Source: Hoeflea_A sp040932035
GTDB lineage: Bacteria; Pseudomonadota; Alphaproteobacteria; Rhizobiales; Rhizobiaceae
Assembly: GCF_040932035.1 (NCBI RefSeq)
Contig: NZ_JBFRBB010000001.1
Coordinates: forward strand, 1,364,001-1,428,000
Direction of reading: 5' to 3'
DNA length: 64,000 nucleotides
Within the stretch, counting starts at the first letter, position 1; each line of letters begins with the position of its first letter. The translations under genes and the position numbers were made by a program. The notes beneath the pieces are model-generated. The model searched no databases. It saw only the letters and a list, made by a program, of their open reading frames with translations, and had not been told where the DNA came from. Positions 18,643-27,378 of the stretch are shown here, in pieces.

Positions 18643-20310
18643 ATGAGTGACGATTTCGAGTTGCCCGAGCGCGAAAGCATGGAATTCGATGTGGTCATCG
18701 TCGGCGCCGGCCCGGCGGGACTGGCAGCAGCTATTCGCCTGAAGCAGCTCAACGAGGACCTGTCGGTTGTCGTTCTGGAAAAGGGTGGTGAAGTCGGTGC
18801 GCACATATTGTCCGGAGCGGTTGTTGACCCTGTCGGCGTGGACAAGCTCATCCCCGACTGGCGCGACGATCCGGAGCATCCCTTCAAGACGCCGGTGGAA
18901 AAGGACCATTTCCTGATTCTCGGTCATGCCGGCTCCGTGACGCTTCCGAATTTCATGATGCCGCCGCTGATGAACAACCACGGCAACTACATCGTTTCCC
19001 TCGGCAATGTCTGCCGCTGGCTTGGCGCCAAGGCTGAGGAACTTGGGGTTGAGGTCTATCCGGGATTTGCCGCAACCGAAGTTCTCTACAGCGACGAGGG
19101 CGCCGTTATCGGTGTCGCCACCGGCGATATGGGTGTTGGCCGCGACGGCAAGCCCGGACCGAACTTTGCCCGCGGCATGGAACTCCTCGGAAAATATGTG
19201 CTGATCGGTGAGGGGGTTCGCGGATCGCTCGCCAAGCAGCTCATTTCGCGCTTTGAGCTCGACAAGGACCGTCAGCCGCAGAAATTCGGCATTGGCATCA
19301 AGGAGCTGTGGGAGGTCGACCCTTCCAAACACAAACGCGGCCTTGTTCAGCACTCCTTCGGCTGGCCGTTGGACGGCAAGACAGGCGGCGGCTCGTTCCT
19401 CTACCATCTTGAAGACAATCTCGTTGCGGTCGGCTTCGTCCTGCACCTCAACTACAAAAACCCCTATCTGTCGCCATTCGAAGAGTTCCAGCGTTTCAAG
19501 ACGCATCCTGCGATTGCACCCACATTTCAGGGCGGCAAGCGCATCTCCTATGGCGCACGTGCCATTACCGAGGGCGGTTACCAGTCCGTTCCGAAGCTCA
19601 CATTCCCTGGCGGTGCACTGATCGGCTGTTCAGCGGGCTTCATGAATGTTCCGCGTATCAAGGGCTCGCACAACGCCGTACTCTCCGGCATGCAGGCAGC
19701 AGAACATGTTGCCGGGGCCATCGCCGATGGACGATCCGCCGACGAGATCAGCGGTTACGACGAGCAGTGGCGCGCCAGCGAAATCGGCAAGGATCTGAAA
19801 AAGGTCCGCAATGTCAAACCCCTTTGGTCGAAGCTCGGAACCATGGCCGGTGTCATGCTCGGCGGCTTCGACATGTGGATGAACACGCTTTTCGGCTTTT
19901 CGTTGTTCGGCACCATGCAGCACGGCAAACCGGATTACGCCGCTCTTGAGCCGGCCGCCAAGCACAAGAAGATCGACTACCCGAAACCCGACGGCGTCTT
20001 GACCTTCGACCGGCTTTCCTCGGTGTTCCTGTCGAACACCAACCATGAGGAAGATGAGCCTGTCCATCTTCAGCTTCAGGACCCGGCGCTGCAGAAGACA
20101 TCGGAATACGATATCTATGCGGGCCCATCGACGCGATACTGCCCTGCGGGGGTTTACGAGTGGGTGAGCGAAGACGGCAGTGAGCCGAAATTCGTGATCA
20201 ACTCCCAAAACTGCGTTCACTGCAAGACTTGCGATATCAAGGATCCGAACCAGAACATCAACTGGGTGCCGCCACAAGGTGGCGAGGGACCGGTATATCC
20301 GAATATGTGA
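18643..20310 (+). CDS. Electron transfer flavoprotein-ubiquinone oxidoreductase
   Basis: ETF-QO is an inner-membrane iron-sulfur flavoprotein that passes electrons from acyl-CoA dehydrogenases, through ETF, to ubiquinone. The 555-residue protein begins with an FAD-binding Rossmann motif (DVVIVGAGPAGLAAAIRL), has the central ubiquinone-binding region, and ends with the 4Fe-4S domain with cysteines in RYCPAG and NCVHCKTCDIKDP and the typical tail (QNINWVPPQGG, GPVYPNM). Length matches the mitochondrial and alphaproteobacterial enzyme. A palindromic operator candidate lies upstream and a terminator downstream, so it is probably monocistronic. Confidence 0.95.
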   Translation: MSDDFELPERESMEFDVVIVGAGPAGLAAAIRLKQLNEDLSVVVLEKGGEVGAHILSGAVVDPVGVDKLIPDWRDDPEHPFKTPVEKDHFLILGHAGSVTLPNFMMPPLMNNHGNYIVSLGNVCRWLGAKAEELGVEVYPGFAATEVLYSDEGAVIGVATGDMGVGRDGKPGPNFARGMELLGKYVLIGEGVRGSLAKQLISRFELDKDRQPQKFGIGIKELWEVDPSKHKRGLVQHSFGWPLDGKTGGGSFLYHLEDNLVAVGFVLHLNYKNPYLSPFEEFQRFKTHPAIAPTFQGGKRISYGARAITEGGYQSVPKLTFPGGALIGCSAGFMNVPRIKGSHNAVLSGMQAAEHVAGAIADGRSADEISGYDEQWRASEIGKDLKKVRNVKPLWSKLGTMAGVMLGGFDMWMNTLFGFSLFGTMQHGKPDYAALEPAAKHKKIDYPKPDGVLTFDRLSSVFLSNTNHEEDEPVHLQLQDPALQKTSEYDIYAGPSTRYCPAGVYEWVSEDGSEPKFVINSQNCVHCKTCDIKDPNQNINWVPPQGGEGPVYPNM

Positions 20311-20338
20311 CCTGCTGCTTCAAGCTGATTTGCTTTGT

Positions 20339-20373
20339 AAAACACCGGCGCCATGTGCCGTGTTTTTTGTTTT
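20339..20373 (+). terminator. Rho-independent terminator after ETF-QO
   Basis: A stem of AAAACAC-(C)-GGC against GCCGTGTTTT, with one bulged C, is followed by a run of T (20363-20368) and a second TTTT. It lies about 30 bases after the stop codon. Confidence 0.75.
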
Positions 20374-20450
20374 ACTCGCTATTTCGCCGGTAAACTGCTT
20401 TGATACTTCAAAAATAGCCGTTTCTGAATTGATTCCTGGCGGGGGATAGC

Positions 20451-21704
20451 ATGAGCATCTCACGATTTGCGCTACTGATGGTCGTCTTTATCGACATTAT
20501 GGGGCAAGGGCTTATGTACCCCCTTATCGCGTCGATCCTATTCGATGCGAACCGGGGATTTCTTCCGCACGACATGCCGGAAGCAGCCCGTGAAGTGCGG
20601 TACGGAATCGTTATCGGCCTGTTCTTCGCGTCCTGGTTTTTCGGCGCGGCTTTCATTTCCAAACTATCGGATTACATCGGCCGCAAATACGGCATTTTGA
20701 TTTGTCTTAGCGGGACGCTGGCGGGCTATGTACTGACAATTCTGGCGCTCATGACGTCAAGTTTTGTTCTGCTGGTTGTTGGCCGCGTGGTCGCCGGATT
20801 CACGGCCGGCAACCAGCCGATTGCTCAGGCAGCACTGATTGATCTTGCAAAGGATACGCAAGAACGCGACCGCTTTATGGGTTACATCGTTGCTGCCGCG
20901 GCTCTTGGCCTGATGGGCGGGCCCATCATGGTTGGCGTCCTTGGCAGCAAGGCGGTTCTGGGTGGGTTTGCCTCGCTGGAACTGCCTGCCTATGTCGCCG
21001 CAATCATCGTGTTTATCAACATCATCCTGATCCAGGTCTATTTTGCGGAGACGTTAAAGCAGCGCCGCAAGATAGACTTCGGCCTTTCGGAAGTCTTCCT
21101 GACATTGTGGCGTATCGCCAATCACCCGATTGTCCTGCGTGTCGGCCTGGTTTATTTCTTCGCCATCCTCGGCCTCAATGCCTATTTCATCTTCCTGGAC
21201 GACTATGTCGACGTAAAGTTCAAATTCGGAACCTTTGGAAGCAGTGCGATTCTTGTGGTTGCCGGCGCTGCCATGGCATTCGGCAGTTCGTTCCTGATGG
21301 GGCCCGTGTCGGCCAGGTTCCGGCAAGTCCGCACGATTGTTGTCACGATCATCATCATGGCGGTGTTTGTGGCGCTGTTCATGGTCAATTCGAATTCGCT
21401 GTTGGCCTATATCCTCGTCATTCCCATTCTCATGGCATTTTCCATTACCTACCCGACGCTGCTGTCGATGCTGTCCGAAGCGGTCGACAGCACAGAGCAG
21501 GGGTGGGTCATGGGGGTTTCGATTGCACTCTTTACCCTTGGTTCGGGATCGATCTCGCTGATCGGGGGGCTGACAATGGCGACCGACCCCAACCTGCCGT
21601 TCACAATATCGCTCGGCGCGTTTGCCGTCGCACTGATATTGATCGGCACGGTTTGGCGTTCCGAGCTGGTGACCAAACTCGATCCGAAGAACCAATCCGC
21701 TTAA
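20451..21704 (+). CDS. MFS transporter, first of a tandem pair
   Basis: This 417-residue permease has twelve predicted helices, an acidic residue in helix 1 (VVFIDIMGQG), the MFS motif A SKLSDYIGRKYG between helices 2 and 3, and the antiporter-like stretch GFTAGNQPIAQAA. These place it with TetA/multidrug-type antiporters, though the substrate is unknown. The start has GGGGGA upstream. The next gene encodes a protein of the same length that is nearly identical over long stretches, so the pair arose by tandem duplication. Confidence 0.85.
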   Translation: MSISRFALLMVVFIDIMGQGLMYPLIASILFDANRGFLPHDMPEAAREVRYGIVIGLFFASWFFGAAFISKLSDYIGRKYGILICLSGTLAGYVLTILALMTSSFVLLVVGRVVAGFTAGNQPIAQAALIDLAKDTQERDRFMGYIVAAAALGLMGGPIMVGVLGSKAVLGGFASLELPAYVAAIIVFINIILIQVYFAETLKQRRKIDFGLSEVFLTLWRIANHPIVLRVGLVYFFAILGLNAYFIFLDDYVDVKFKFGTFGSSAILVVAGAAMAFGSSFLMGPVSARFRQVRTIVVTIIIMAVFVALFMVNSNSLLAYILVIPILMAFSITYPTLLSMLSEAVDSTEQGWVMGVSIALFTLGSGSISLIGGLTMATDPNLPFTISLGAFAVALILIGTVWRSELVTKLDPKNQSA

Positions 21705-21865
21705 AGCGCGTGCCGATCTGTCCGAATATGTGATTTGAAACGCGACTGACTCATTTACGTGTATTTTTGGAGTGGCGCTACCAGGACACGAACTATTGCG
21801 CTCGCAATGTGAACCGCAAACTGTTTTGACGACCAGTGGCAGGGCATGCCGAATCGGAGAGCTGC

Positions 21866-23119
21866 ATGAGTATTTCACGCTTCGCACTGTTGATGGTCGT
21901 CTTTATTGACATCATGGGCCAGGGATTGATGTATCCGCTGATCTCATCGATCCTGTTTGACACGAACCGCGATTTTCTGCCCCATTCTATGTCCGAGGCT
22001 TCCAGGGAAGTCCGCTACGGCATCGTGATCGGCCTCTTCTTCGGTGCCTGGTTCTTCGGCGCTGCCTTTATTTCCAAGCTGTCAGACTATATCGGCCGCA
22101 AATACGGCATTCTGATTTGCCTGACGGGAACTCTGGCGGGATATTTGCTGACCATCCTGTCCCTGATGACTTCGAGTTTCTTACTTCTGGTCATCGGCCG
22201 GCTCGTGGCGGGATTTACGGCCGGCAACCAGCCGATCGCGCAGGCTGCCATCGTGGATATGGCGAATGGCCCCGAGGAAAAGACGCGCTACATGGGCCAA
22301 ATGGCCGCCGCGGCGGCAGCAGGCCTGATGGGGGGGCCGATCATCGTCGGCCTGCTTGGGAGCGAGGTCGTGCTTGGCGACTTTGCATCGCTGGAGCTTC
22401 CGGCCTATTTTGCAGCGGTAGTCGTTCTCATAAATATCCTGCTGATACAGTTCTACTTTACTGAAACGCTCAAACAGCGACGCAGGATCGATTTCGGACT
22501 GTCGGAGGTGTTTCTGACGCTCTTGCGGGTGGCAAAACATCCGATCGTGGCGCGGGTGGGGTGCGTTTTCTTTTTCGCGGTACTAGGACTCAATTGTTTT
22601 TTCATTTTCCTCGATGATTACGTTGCGACCCGATTCAGTTTCGGGACCTTCTCATCGAGCGCAATTCTGGTCGTCGCCGGTGGTGCCATGGCCTTTGGAA
22701 GCACAGTGCTGATTGGCCCCGTTCTGGCGCGCTATTCGCAAATACGAACCGTAACCGTGACGGTCGCCATCATGACAGTGTTTGTGGCGCTGTTCATCGT
22801 CAATCCGTTTCCGGCGTTGTCTTATCTGCTCGTAATTCCAATACTGTGCGCATTTTCCATAACCTATCCGACTCTCCTGCTCATGTTTTCAGAAACGGTG
22901 GACGCCACCGAGCAGGGTTGGGTAATGGGCGTGGCAATTGCATTGTTCACGCTCGGTTCGGGTTCGATCTCCCTTGTTGGCGGCGTGACTATGGCTGCCA
23001 ACCCTAATCTGCCTTTTTTAATCGGAATAGGTGCGTTTGCCGTCGCCCTTGCGCTGATCGCCACCGTCTGGCGTTCCGGGTTGGTCACCAAACTCGATCC
23101 GAAAAATCAGCCGGCTTAG
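21866..23119 (+). CDS. MFS transporter, second of a tandem pair
   Basis: This 417-residue paralogue of the preceding permease shares the first 26 residues (MSISRFALLMVVFIDIMGQG onward) and motif A exactly. It differs mostly in loops and in helices 7-12. ATG 21866 was chosen because it aligns with the paralogue and follows GGAGAGC; the frame is open 30 bases further up. The 160-base gap between the two copies has no clear terminator, so they may be co-transcribed. It converges on the AMP nucleosidase gene. Confidence 0.85.
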   Translation: MSISRFALLMVVFIDIMGQGLMYPLISSILFDTNRDFLPHSMSEASREVRYGIVIGLFFGAWFFGAAFISKLSDYIGRKYGILICLTGTLAGYLLTILSLMTSSFLLLVIGRLVAGFTAGNQPIAQAAIVDMANGPEEKTRYMGQMAAAAAAGLMGGPIIVGLLGSEVVLGDFASLELPAYFAAVVVLINILLIQFYFTETLKQRRRIDFGLSEVFLTLLRVAKHPIVARVGCVFFFAVLGLNCFFIFLDDYVATRFSFGTFSSSAILVVAGGAMAFGSTVLIGPVLARYSQIRTVTVTVAIMTVFVALFIVNPFPALSYLLVIPILCAFSITYPTLLLMFSETVDATEQGWVMGVAIALFTLGSGSISLVGGVTMAANPNLPFLIGIGAFAVALALIATVWRSGLVTKLDPKNQPA

Positions 23120-23151
23120 GTCCAATTGACCTTAAGAATAGCGGTGCCGAC

Positions 23152-24657
23152 CTACTGGAAAGCCGGTTCGAAGAAGCTGCGCAGTTTTCGTGAATGGAGC
23201 CGCTCAGGCGGCATCGCCGCCAGCTTCTCGAGGGCAAGGATGCCGATCTTGAGATGCTGGTTGACCTGCGTTCGATAAAAATCCGTCGCCATTCCGGGTA
23301 GTTTCAGCTCGCCGTGCAGCGGTTTGTCAGAAACGCAAAGAAGCGTGCCATAGGGAACGCGGAAGCGGAATCCGTTGGCTGCAATGGTTGCTGACTCCAT
23401 ATCCAGCGCAATCGCACGCGACTGTGAAAGGCGGTGCACCGGGCCGCTTTGATCGCGCAGCTCCCAGTTGCGATTGTCGATCGTCGCGACGGTGCCAGTA
23501 CGCATGATCCGCTTGAGGTCGTATCCGTCGAGCCCGGTCACTTCGGCAACCGCTTCCTGCATGGCAACCTGCACTTCTGCGAGCGCCGGCAAGGGCACCC
23601 AGACAGGCAGGTCGTCGTCCAGCACATGGTCTTCGCGCACATAGGCGTGGGCTAGCACATAGTCCCCTAGCTGCTGGCTGTTTCGAAGGCCGGCGCAATG
23701 GCCGAGCATCAGCCAGGAATGTGGCCTGAGCACCGCCACGTGGTCGGTAATCGTCTTGGCGTTGGACGGGCCGACGCCGATATTGATCATCGTAATGCCC
23801 GTATGGTTCGGCCGTTTGAGATGATAGGCGGGCATTTGCGGCATCCTGGCCGGTCCGACATCCGGACGCGGCGCGATTTCACCGGCATAGGTTATGGCAT
23901 TGCCGGGTTCGACAAACGCTTCATAGCCGCCTCCGCCATCCGCCATGAGTGTCTTTGCAAAAGCGCAGAACTCCTCGACATAGAACTGGTAGTTCGTGAA
24001 CAGCACGAAGTTCTGGAAATGATCGGCGCGGGTCGCGGTGTAGTGCGAAAGCCTTGCCAGCGAGTAGTCGACACGCTGTGCTGTGAAGGCCGCCAGGGGC
24101 AGGGGGGCGTCTGAATCGGTATCGTAAGTACCGTTGACGATCATGTCGTCGGTAATATTCAGATCCGGCGCATCGAATATATCGCGCAGCGGTTCGGTGA
24201 TCTTGTTTGCAAATGAAGCATCAACGTCGGCGCCGTCCCCGAGCGCAAAGTGCAGCGGAATGGGCGTGTCCGATTCCTCGACGATGACCTCGACATCGTG
24301 GTTTTTAATCAACAGTTCCAGCTGTTGTTCAAGATAGGACTGGAAAAGGTCCGGACGGGTTATGGTTGCCGTATAGGTGCCTGGCGCTGTGACATGGCCA
24401 TAGGACAGGCGGCTGTCAACATGCGAGAAACTGGAGGTGGAAACCCGTACCTGCGGGTAGTAGGCCCGGCAGCGATTGCCCTCTTTTATCTGACCGTCTC
24501 CAAATGCCTGAAAACGCTCCTGAAGAAAGGATGTATTGCGCCGATAAAGATCTTGCAGTGCTTTGACCGCGCTTTTCGCGCTTGAAAATGATTTTTCTTC
24601 GACTGCCGGCGGTGTCACGACCGCGGACTGATTGTGTGATCTGATTCGTGTGTCCAT
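23152..24657 (-). CDS. amn: AMP nucleosidase
   Basis: Amn hydrolyses AMP to adenine and ribose 5-phosphate and so helps set adenylate levels. The 501-residue protein has the N-terminal AMP nucleosidase domain (about 25-200) and the C-terminal phosphorylase-like catalytic domain with TMINIGVGPSNAKTITDHVA, LMLGHCAGLR, the acidic active-site region DMESATIAANGFRF and the GTLLCVSDKPLHGE segment. Length is normal. The gene converges on the second MFS gene, with 32 bases between stops. Divergent small genes lie upstream on the same strand. Confidence 0.93.
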   Translation of the reverse strand: MDTRIRSHNQSAVVTPPAVEEKSFSSAKSAVKALQDLYRRNTSFLQERFQAFGDGQIKEGNRCRAYYPQVRVSTSSFSHVDSRLSYGHVTAPGTYTATITRPDLFQSYLEQQLELLIKNHDVEVIVEESDTPIPLHFALGDGADVDASFANKITEPLRDIFDAPDLNITDDMIVNGTYDTDSDAPLPLAAFTAQRVDYSLARLSHYTATRADHFQNFVLFTNYQFYVEEFCAFAKTLMADGGGGYEAFVEPGNAITYAGEIAPRPDVGPARMPQMPAYHLKRPNHTGITMINIGVGPSNAKTITDHVAVLRPHSWLMLGHCAGLRNSQQLGDYVLAHAYVREDHVLDDDLPVWVPLPALAEVQVAMQEAVAEVTGLDGYDLKRIMRTGTVATIDNRNWELRDQSGPVHRLSQSRAIALDMESATIAANGFRFRVPYGTLLCVSDKPLHGELKLPGMATDFYRTQVNQHLKIGILALEKLAAMPPERLHSRKLRSFFEPAFQ

Positions 24658-24755
24658 GCTCTAATATAGTCACCCCGGTGTGACATGAAAACGACCATGG
24701 CTGCTATCCCGGTTGATTTTACAGGACGCGGTTAAGATCCTGGAAGGGCAAAATT

Positions 24756-24926
24756 TCAGCGATTGCGCTGCAGGCTGACGTAAAGAACGAAACCGGCACC
24801 CTTCATACCGGCCCGTTCCGAGCCGATCTGGTTGGCGGCAAAACCGGCCACCGGGGCGATAAACAGTGTGCTGACGAGCCCGATCCGCAGCATGGTGGTC
24901 AGAAATTCTGTGGTGTTGGCGAACAT
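24756..24926 (-). CDS. Small membrane or exported protein, 56 residues
   Basis: A short gene starting at ATG 24926 has a good ribosome binding site (TTGGAGCAG) nine bases upstream. It encodes one hydrophobic segment (MLRIGLVSTLFIAPVAGFAA, about residues 12-31) followed by a polar tail (NQIGSERAGMKGAG). I do not recognise a family. It lies 16 bases after another small membrane-protein gene on the same strand, and the two look like a bicistronic unit. No function is proposed. Confidence 0.5.
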   Translation of the reverse strand: MFANTTEFLTTMLRIGLVSTLFIAPVAGFAANQIGSERAGMKGAGFVLYVSLQRNR

Positions 24927-24942
24927 TGTTCTGCTCCAAGTC

Positions 24943-25122
24943 TCAATAGTTGCGAGGTGCGGCGCAGGCTGCATTGTCAATGCTGACGCAGGGAATTGGC
25001 TGACCCGCGACCCAGGAGCGGCTGTGCCGGTCCTGTCGTCCGACCGCAAAGGCTACAGCGCCGGCAATCAACGCGAAGATCAGGCTGATCAGAATGAAGC
25101 GGCGTGTAAGAATTGCGATCAT
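24943..25122 (-). CDS. Small membrane protein, 59 residues
   Basis: ATG 25122 is preceded by AGAGGA at ribosome-binding distance. The protein has a basic N-terminus (MIAILTRRF), one transmembrane segment (ILISLIFALIAGAVAFAVG), then a soluble tail with two cysteines (PIPCVSID, NAACAAP). This looks like a type II membrane or secreted mini-protein. The next small gene follows after 16 bases. No family recognised; coding evidence is the start signals and the membrane segment only. Confidence 0.5.
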   Translation of the reverse strand: MIAILTRRFILISLIFALIAGAVAFAVGRQDRHSRSWVAGQPIPCVSIDNAACAAPRNY

Positions 25123-25363
25123 GTTGCGGTCCTCTTGTCGTCAGGCTTGCGCCGTTGAATTTGTATGAGGCGATCATGATCCATCGGCACTGAACCGATG
25201 CTGAGGAGCACGTTCATCAACCGTTCACAAAGATGAACTGCCTGAGCGGACGGCAGGCAGCATCTGCGTAAACATTTGTCCGAACAACGAAATATGCGCT
25301 ACACCGTTCATTTCGGCGACGCGCTGCCCTATGTCTGATGCAGACAGAAATCGGAGACGGAAT

Positions 25364-26071
25364 ATGGCAGTGCAGAATTCGCCAATAGAGCTTTACTACT
25401 GGCCTACACCCAATGGCTGGAAAATAACGATTATGCTGGAGGAACTGGGTGTTCCTTACGAAGTCAAATTTGTGAATATTGGCCGGGGAGAGCAATTCGA
25501 GCCGGAATTTTTAAAGATCGCTCCCAATAACCGCATGCCGGCCATCGTTGATCCGGAAGGGCCGGATGGCGAACCGATTTCGGTGTTTGAATCCGGAGCC
25601 ATACTTCAATATCTCGGCCGCAAATTCGGGAAATTCTACCCGACGGATGAACGTGCGCGTGTCGCTGCCGACGAGTGGCTGTTCTGGCAGATGGGCGGTC
25701 TCGGCCCAATGGCCGGCCAAGCGCATCATTTCCGCCAATATGCACCAGAAGAGGTAGCCTACGCCATTGACCGCTACACCAATGAGGTCAACCGCCTTTA
25801 CGGGGTCATGAACAGACGTCTTGCGGAGTATGAGTATCTGGCGGGCGACTATTCGATTGCCGATATGGCCTGTATCGGATGGGTCATTCCCTTCGAAAGG
25901 CAGGGGCAATCCCTGGATGACTTTCTGCATCTCAAGCGCTGGTTTGACGTGATGATGGCCAAACCCGCGGTTCAAAGAAGTCTCGAGGTGGGCAAGGAAG
26001 AGCGCGCCAAGCACAATATCGCCGATGACAAGGAGGCACAAAAGGTGTTGTTCGGTCAGCGCGCTCGCTGA
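25364..26071 (+). CDS. Glutathione S-transferase family protein, YfcG/YghU-like
   Basis: This 235-residue protein has an N-terminal thioredoxin-like domain (about 5-90) with IELYYWPTPNGWKITIMLEE, the cis-proline NNRMPAIVD and the glutathione-binding ESGAILQYL, then an all-helical domain. YfcG/YghU-type proteins reduce disulfides or peroxides with glutathione and use a Thr/Asn pocket, as in TPNGWK, in place of the usual Tyr or Ser. ATG 25364 follows a strong GGAGACGGA site; an upstream in-frame start at 25331 lacks one. It is cytoplasmic and not obviously in an operon. Confidence 0.88.
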   Translation: MAVQNSPIELYYWPTPNGWKITIMLEELGVPYEVKFVNIGRGEQFEPEFLKIAPNNRMPAIVDPEGPDGEPISVFESGAILQYLGRKFGKFYPTDERARVAADEWLFWQMGGLGPMAGQAHHFRQYAPEEVAYAIDRYTNEVNRLYGVMNRRLAEYEYLAGDYSIADMACIGWVIPFERQGQSLDDFLHLKRWFDVMMAKPAVQRSLEVGKEERAKHNIADDKEAQKVLFGQRAR

Positions 26072-26098
26072 ACGGTCGCTGTCCGGAATATCAATCAG

Positions 26099-26119
26099 GC
26101 GGCCCGTAGAACGGGCTGC
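26099..26119 (+). terminator. Possible terminator after the glutathione transferase gene
   Basis: GCGGCCCGT pairs with ACGGGCTGC (one wobble pair) around a three-base loop, 28 bases after the stop. The following T run is short (TTAGCTTCT), so strength is uncertain. It may also serve the convergent DUF2147 gene. Confidence 0.35.
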
Positions 26120-26195
26120 TTAGCTTCTGGTTCCGTTCGGATAGGCGGCTGGTATTTGCCTGTTGCATCGGTGACCGTCGCATGCCACCCCGGCG

Positions 26196-26543
26196 CTATT
26201 TTTTGTTCCAGGTTTGAGACTGGCAGATAAGTCCGCCAAACACACATCCGCTCATCTTCATAGTGGACCCTGAGATGCTTGCCTTACCGGTGTATGTCTT
26301 GTCCGTGGCCGGATCTGTAATCTTGCCCTTGTAGCGGCCGCCCGTATTCGCAAGCTTTCCTATGGTGGTGCCGGCATGGCTGCCGGTTTTCAGCTTGACG
26401 CAGAAGTTACCGCCGCCACACGGAGCTATCGCTGCAGTCTCGCCCGACTGCGTGCGCCAGTTACCGACAATCGGGTCGGCTGACATTGCGGTGCTGCCCA
26501 ATACGGTCAGCACAAAGGCGGTTGCGGCAATTTTTTTGAACAT
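26196..26543 (-). CDS. DUF2147 family secreted protein
   Basis: This 115-residue protein has a signal peptide (MFKKIAATAFVLTVLGSTAMSA) and a small beta-barrel-like domain with DPIVGNWRTQSGE, KITDPATDKTYTGKASI and cysteines in APCGGGNFCVKL and SGCVFGGLICQ. This is the usual pattern of DUF2147, a periplasmic lipocalin-like family of unknown function common in alphaproteobacteria. ATG 26543 follows a strong GGAGGAACC site. A 16-bp palindrome lies about 45 bases upstream and could control it. Confidence 0.85.
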   Translation of the reverse strand: MFKKIAATAFVLTVLGSTAMSADPIVGNWRTQSGETAAIAPCGGGNFCVKLKTGSHAGTTIGKLANTGGRYKGKITDPATDKTYTGKASISGSTMKMSGCVFGGLICQSQTWNKK

Positions 26544-26586
26544 GGTTCCTCCAGCAATATGTTGCGTGCATCTGAGCAAAACAAGC

Positions 26587-26602
26587 TTTACGTATACGTC
26601 AA
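26587..26602 (-). promoter_or_regulatory. Second copy of the 16-bp palindromic operator
   Basis: On the minus strand this reads TTGACGTATACGTAAA, one base different from the site upstream of ETF-QO (18508-18523). It is centred about 50 bases upstream of the DUF2147 start codon, a normal position for a repressor or MerR-type activator. Confidence 0.5.
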
Positions 26603-26952
26603 TAGAAACTACCCGTAATTACAGTCAACCGGCACTTTTTTAAGGCCAAGTCACAGAAAAAATGATTTGGTCATCGGTCGCCGTGGTTATCAATTGGTTG
26701 AATTTGAATCCGTAAAATTTTAGTCAAATTGCACATAAATCCCAGATTGGCGGGATATTCGATGTTTAACAAAAGTTCAAATTTACCAATCATTTGAACT
26801 TTATTTGCTTGAAATTAAGCATGCCATTTAACGCCGGATTCAGCCGCCCAAGGCAAACTCCACCTGTCAAAACGAAGCCGGCAAACCGGCGACATGCATA
26901 AGCTCTTGGAAGCTTGACAGGGTTAGATCAACATTTGAGACGGGGACTTGAA
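26603..26952. other. AT-rich intergenic region, no gene seen
   Basis: About 350 bases between the DUF2147 and Sel1-like genes are clearly richer in A and T than the flanks, with several ATTTGAA/TTCAAAT words. No coding frame with plausible start signals was found. The notable element is the long inverted repeat annotated at 26772-26802. Confidence 0.6.
26772..26802. repeat. 31-base inverted repeat
   Basis: AAAGTTCAAAT (26772-26782) and ATTTGAACTTT (26792-26802) are perfect 11-bp arms around a nine-base spacer. There is no GC-rich stem, so an operator for a dimeric regulator is likelier than a terminator. It lies about 150 bases upstream of the Sel1-like gene. Confidence 0.55.
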
Positions 26953-27219
26953 ATGGCACGCTTTGAAATACTGGATCAGCAATTGGCGACTATGGGCGGC
27001 GAAGCTGAAGCGGATACATTTTGTGAAATGGGCCTGATGTATGCGGCCGGACGCGATTGTCCGCTGGATTTCGTCGCAGCACACAAATGGCTGAACATTG
27101 CAGCGATCAAGGGATCGCAAAGGGCGGCCGAGCTGCGGGCCGATCTTGCCTTGAGCATGAGCAAGACGGATCTCGCTGAAGCGCTTCGCTCTGCACGTGA
27201 ATGGATGACCATGCACTGA
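26953..27219 (+). CDS. Small Sel1-repeat-like protein
   Basis: This 88-residue protein carries one to two Sel1-type helical repeats (GLMYAAGRDCPLDFVAAHKW, then LNIAAIKGSQRAAELRADLA). Such repeats usually mediate protein contacts. It has no signal peptide, so it is probably cytoplasmic. ATG 26953 follows GGGGA; an upstream start at 26914 adds a leader without a ribosome binding site. It precedes the first porin gene by 160 bases on the same strand, but a functional link is unproven. Confidence 0.7.
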   Translation: MARFEILDQQLATMGGEAEADTFCEMGLMYAAGRDCPLDFVAAHKWLNIAAIKGSQRAAELRADLALSMSKTDLAEALRSAREWMTMH

Positions 27220-27378
27220 CCATCCGGTCTTTGGGTTTTGGCACGCGTGCCGCAAGGGCACGCCCATATCCGACATCGTGAATTCGCCTGATCTCGGCGT
27301 TGTGTGAACGCCTCTGAACTCGGCTGAAGTCACGATCCGCGGTTGATGATCTCCGGTAATATGACTGGAGGTCAGAAA

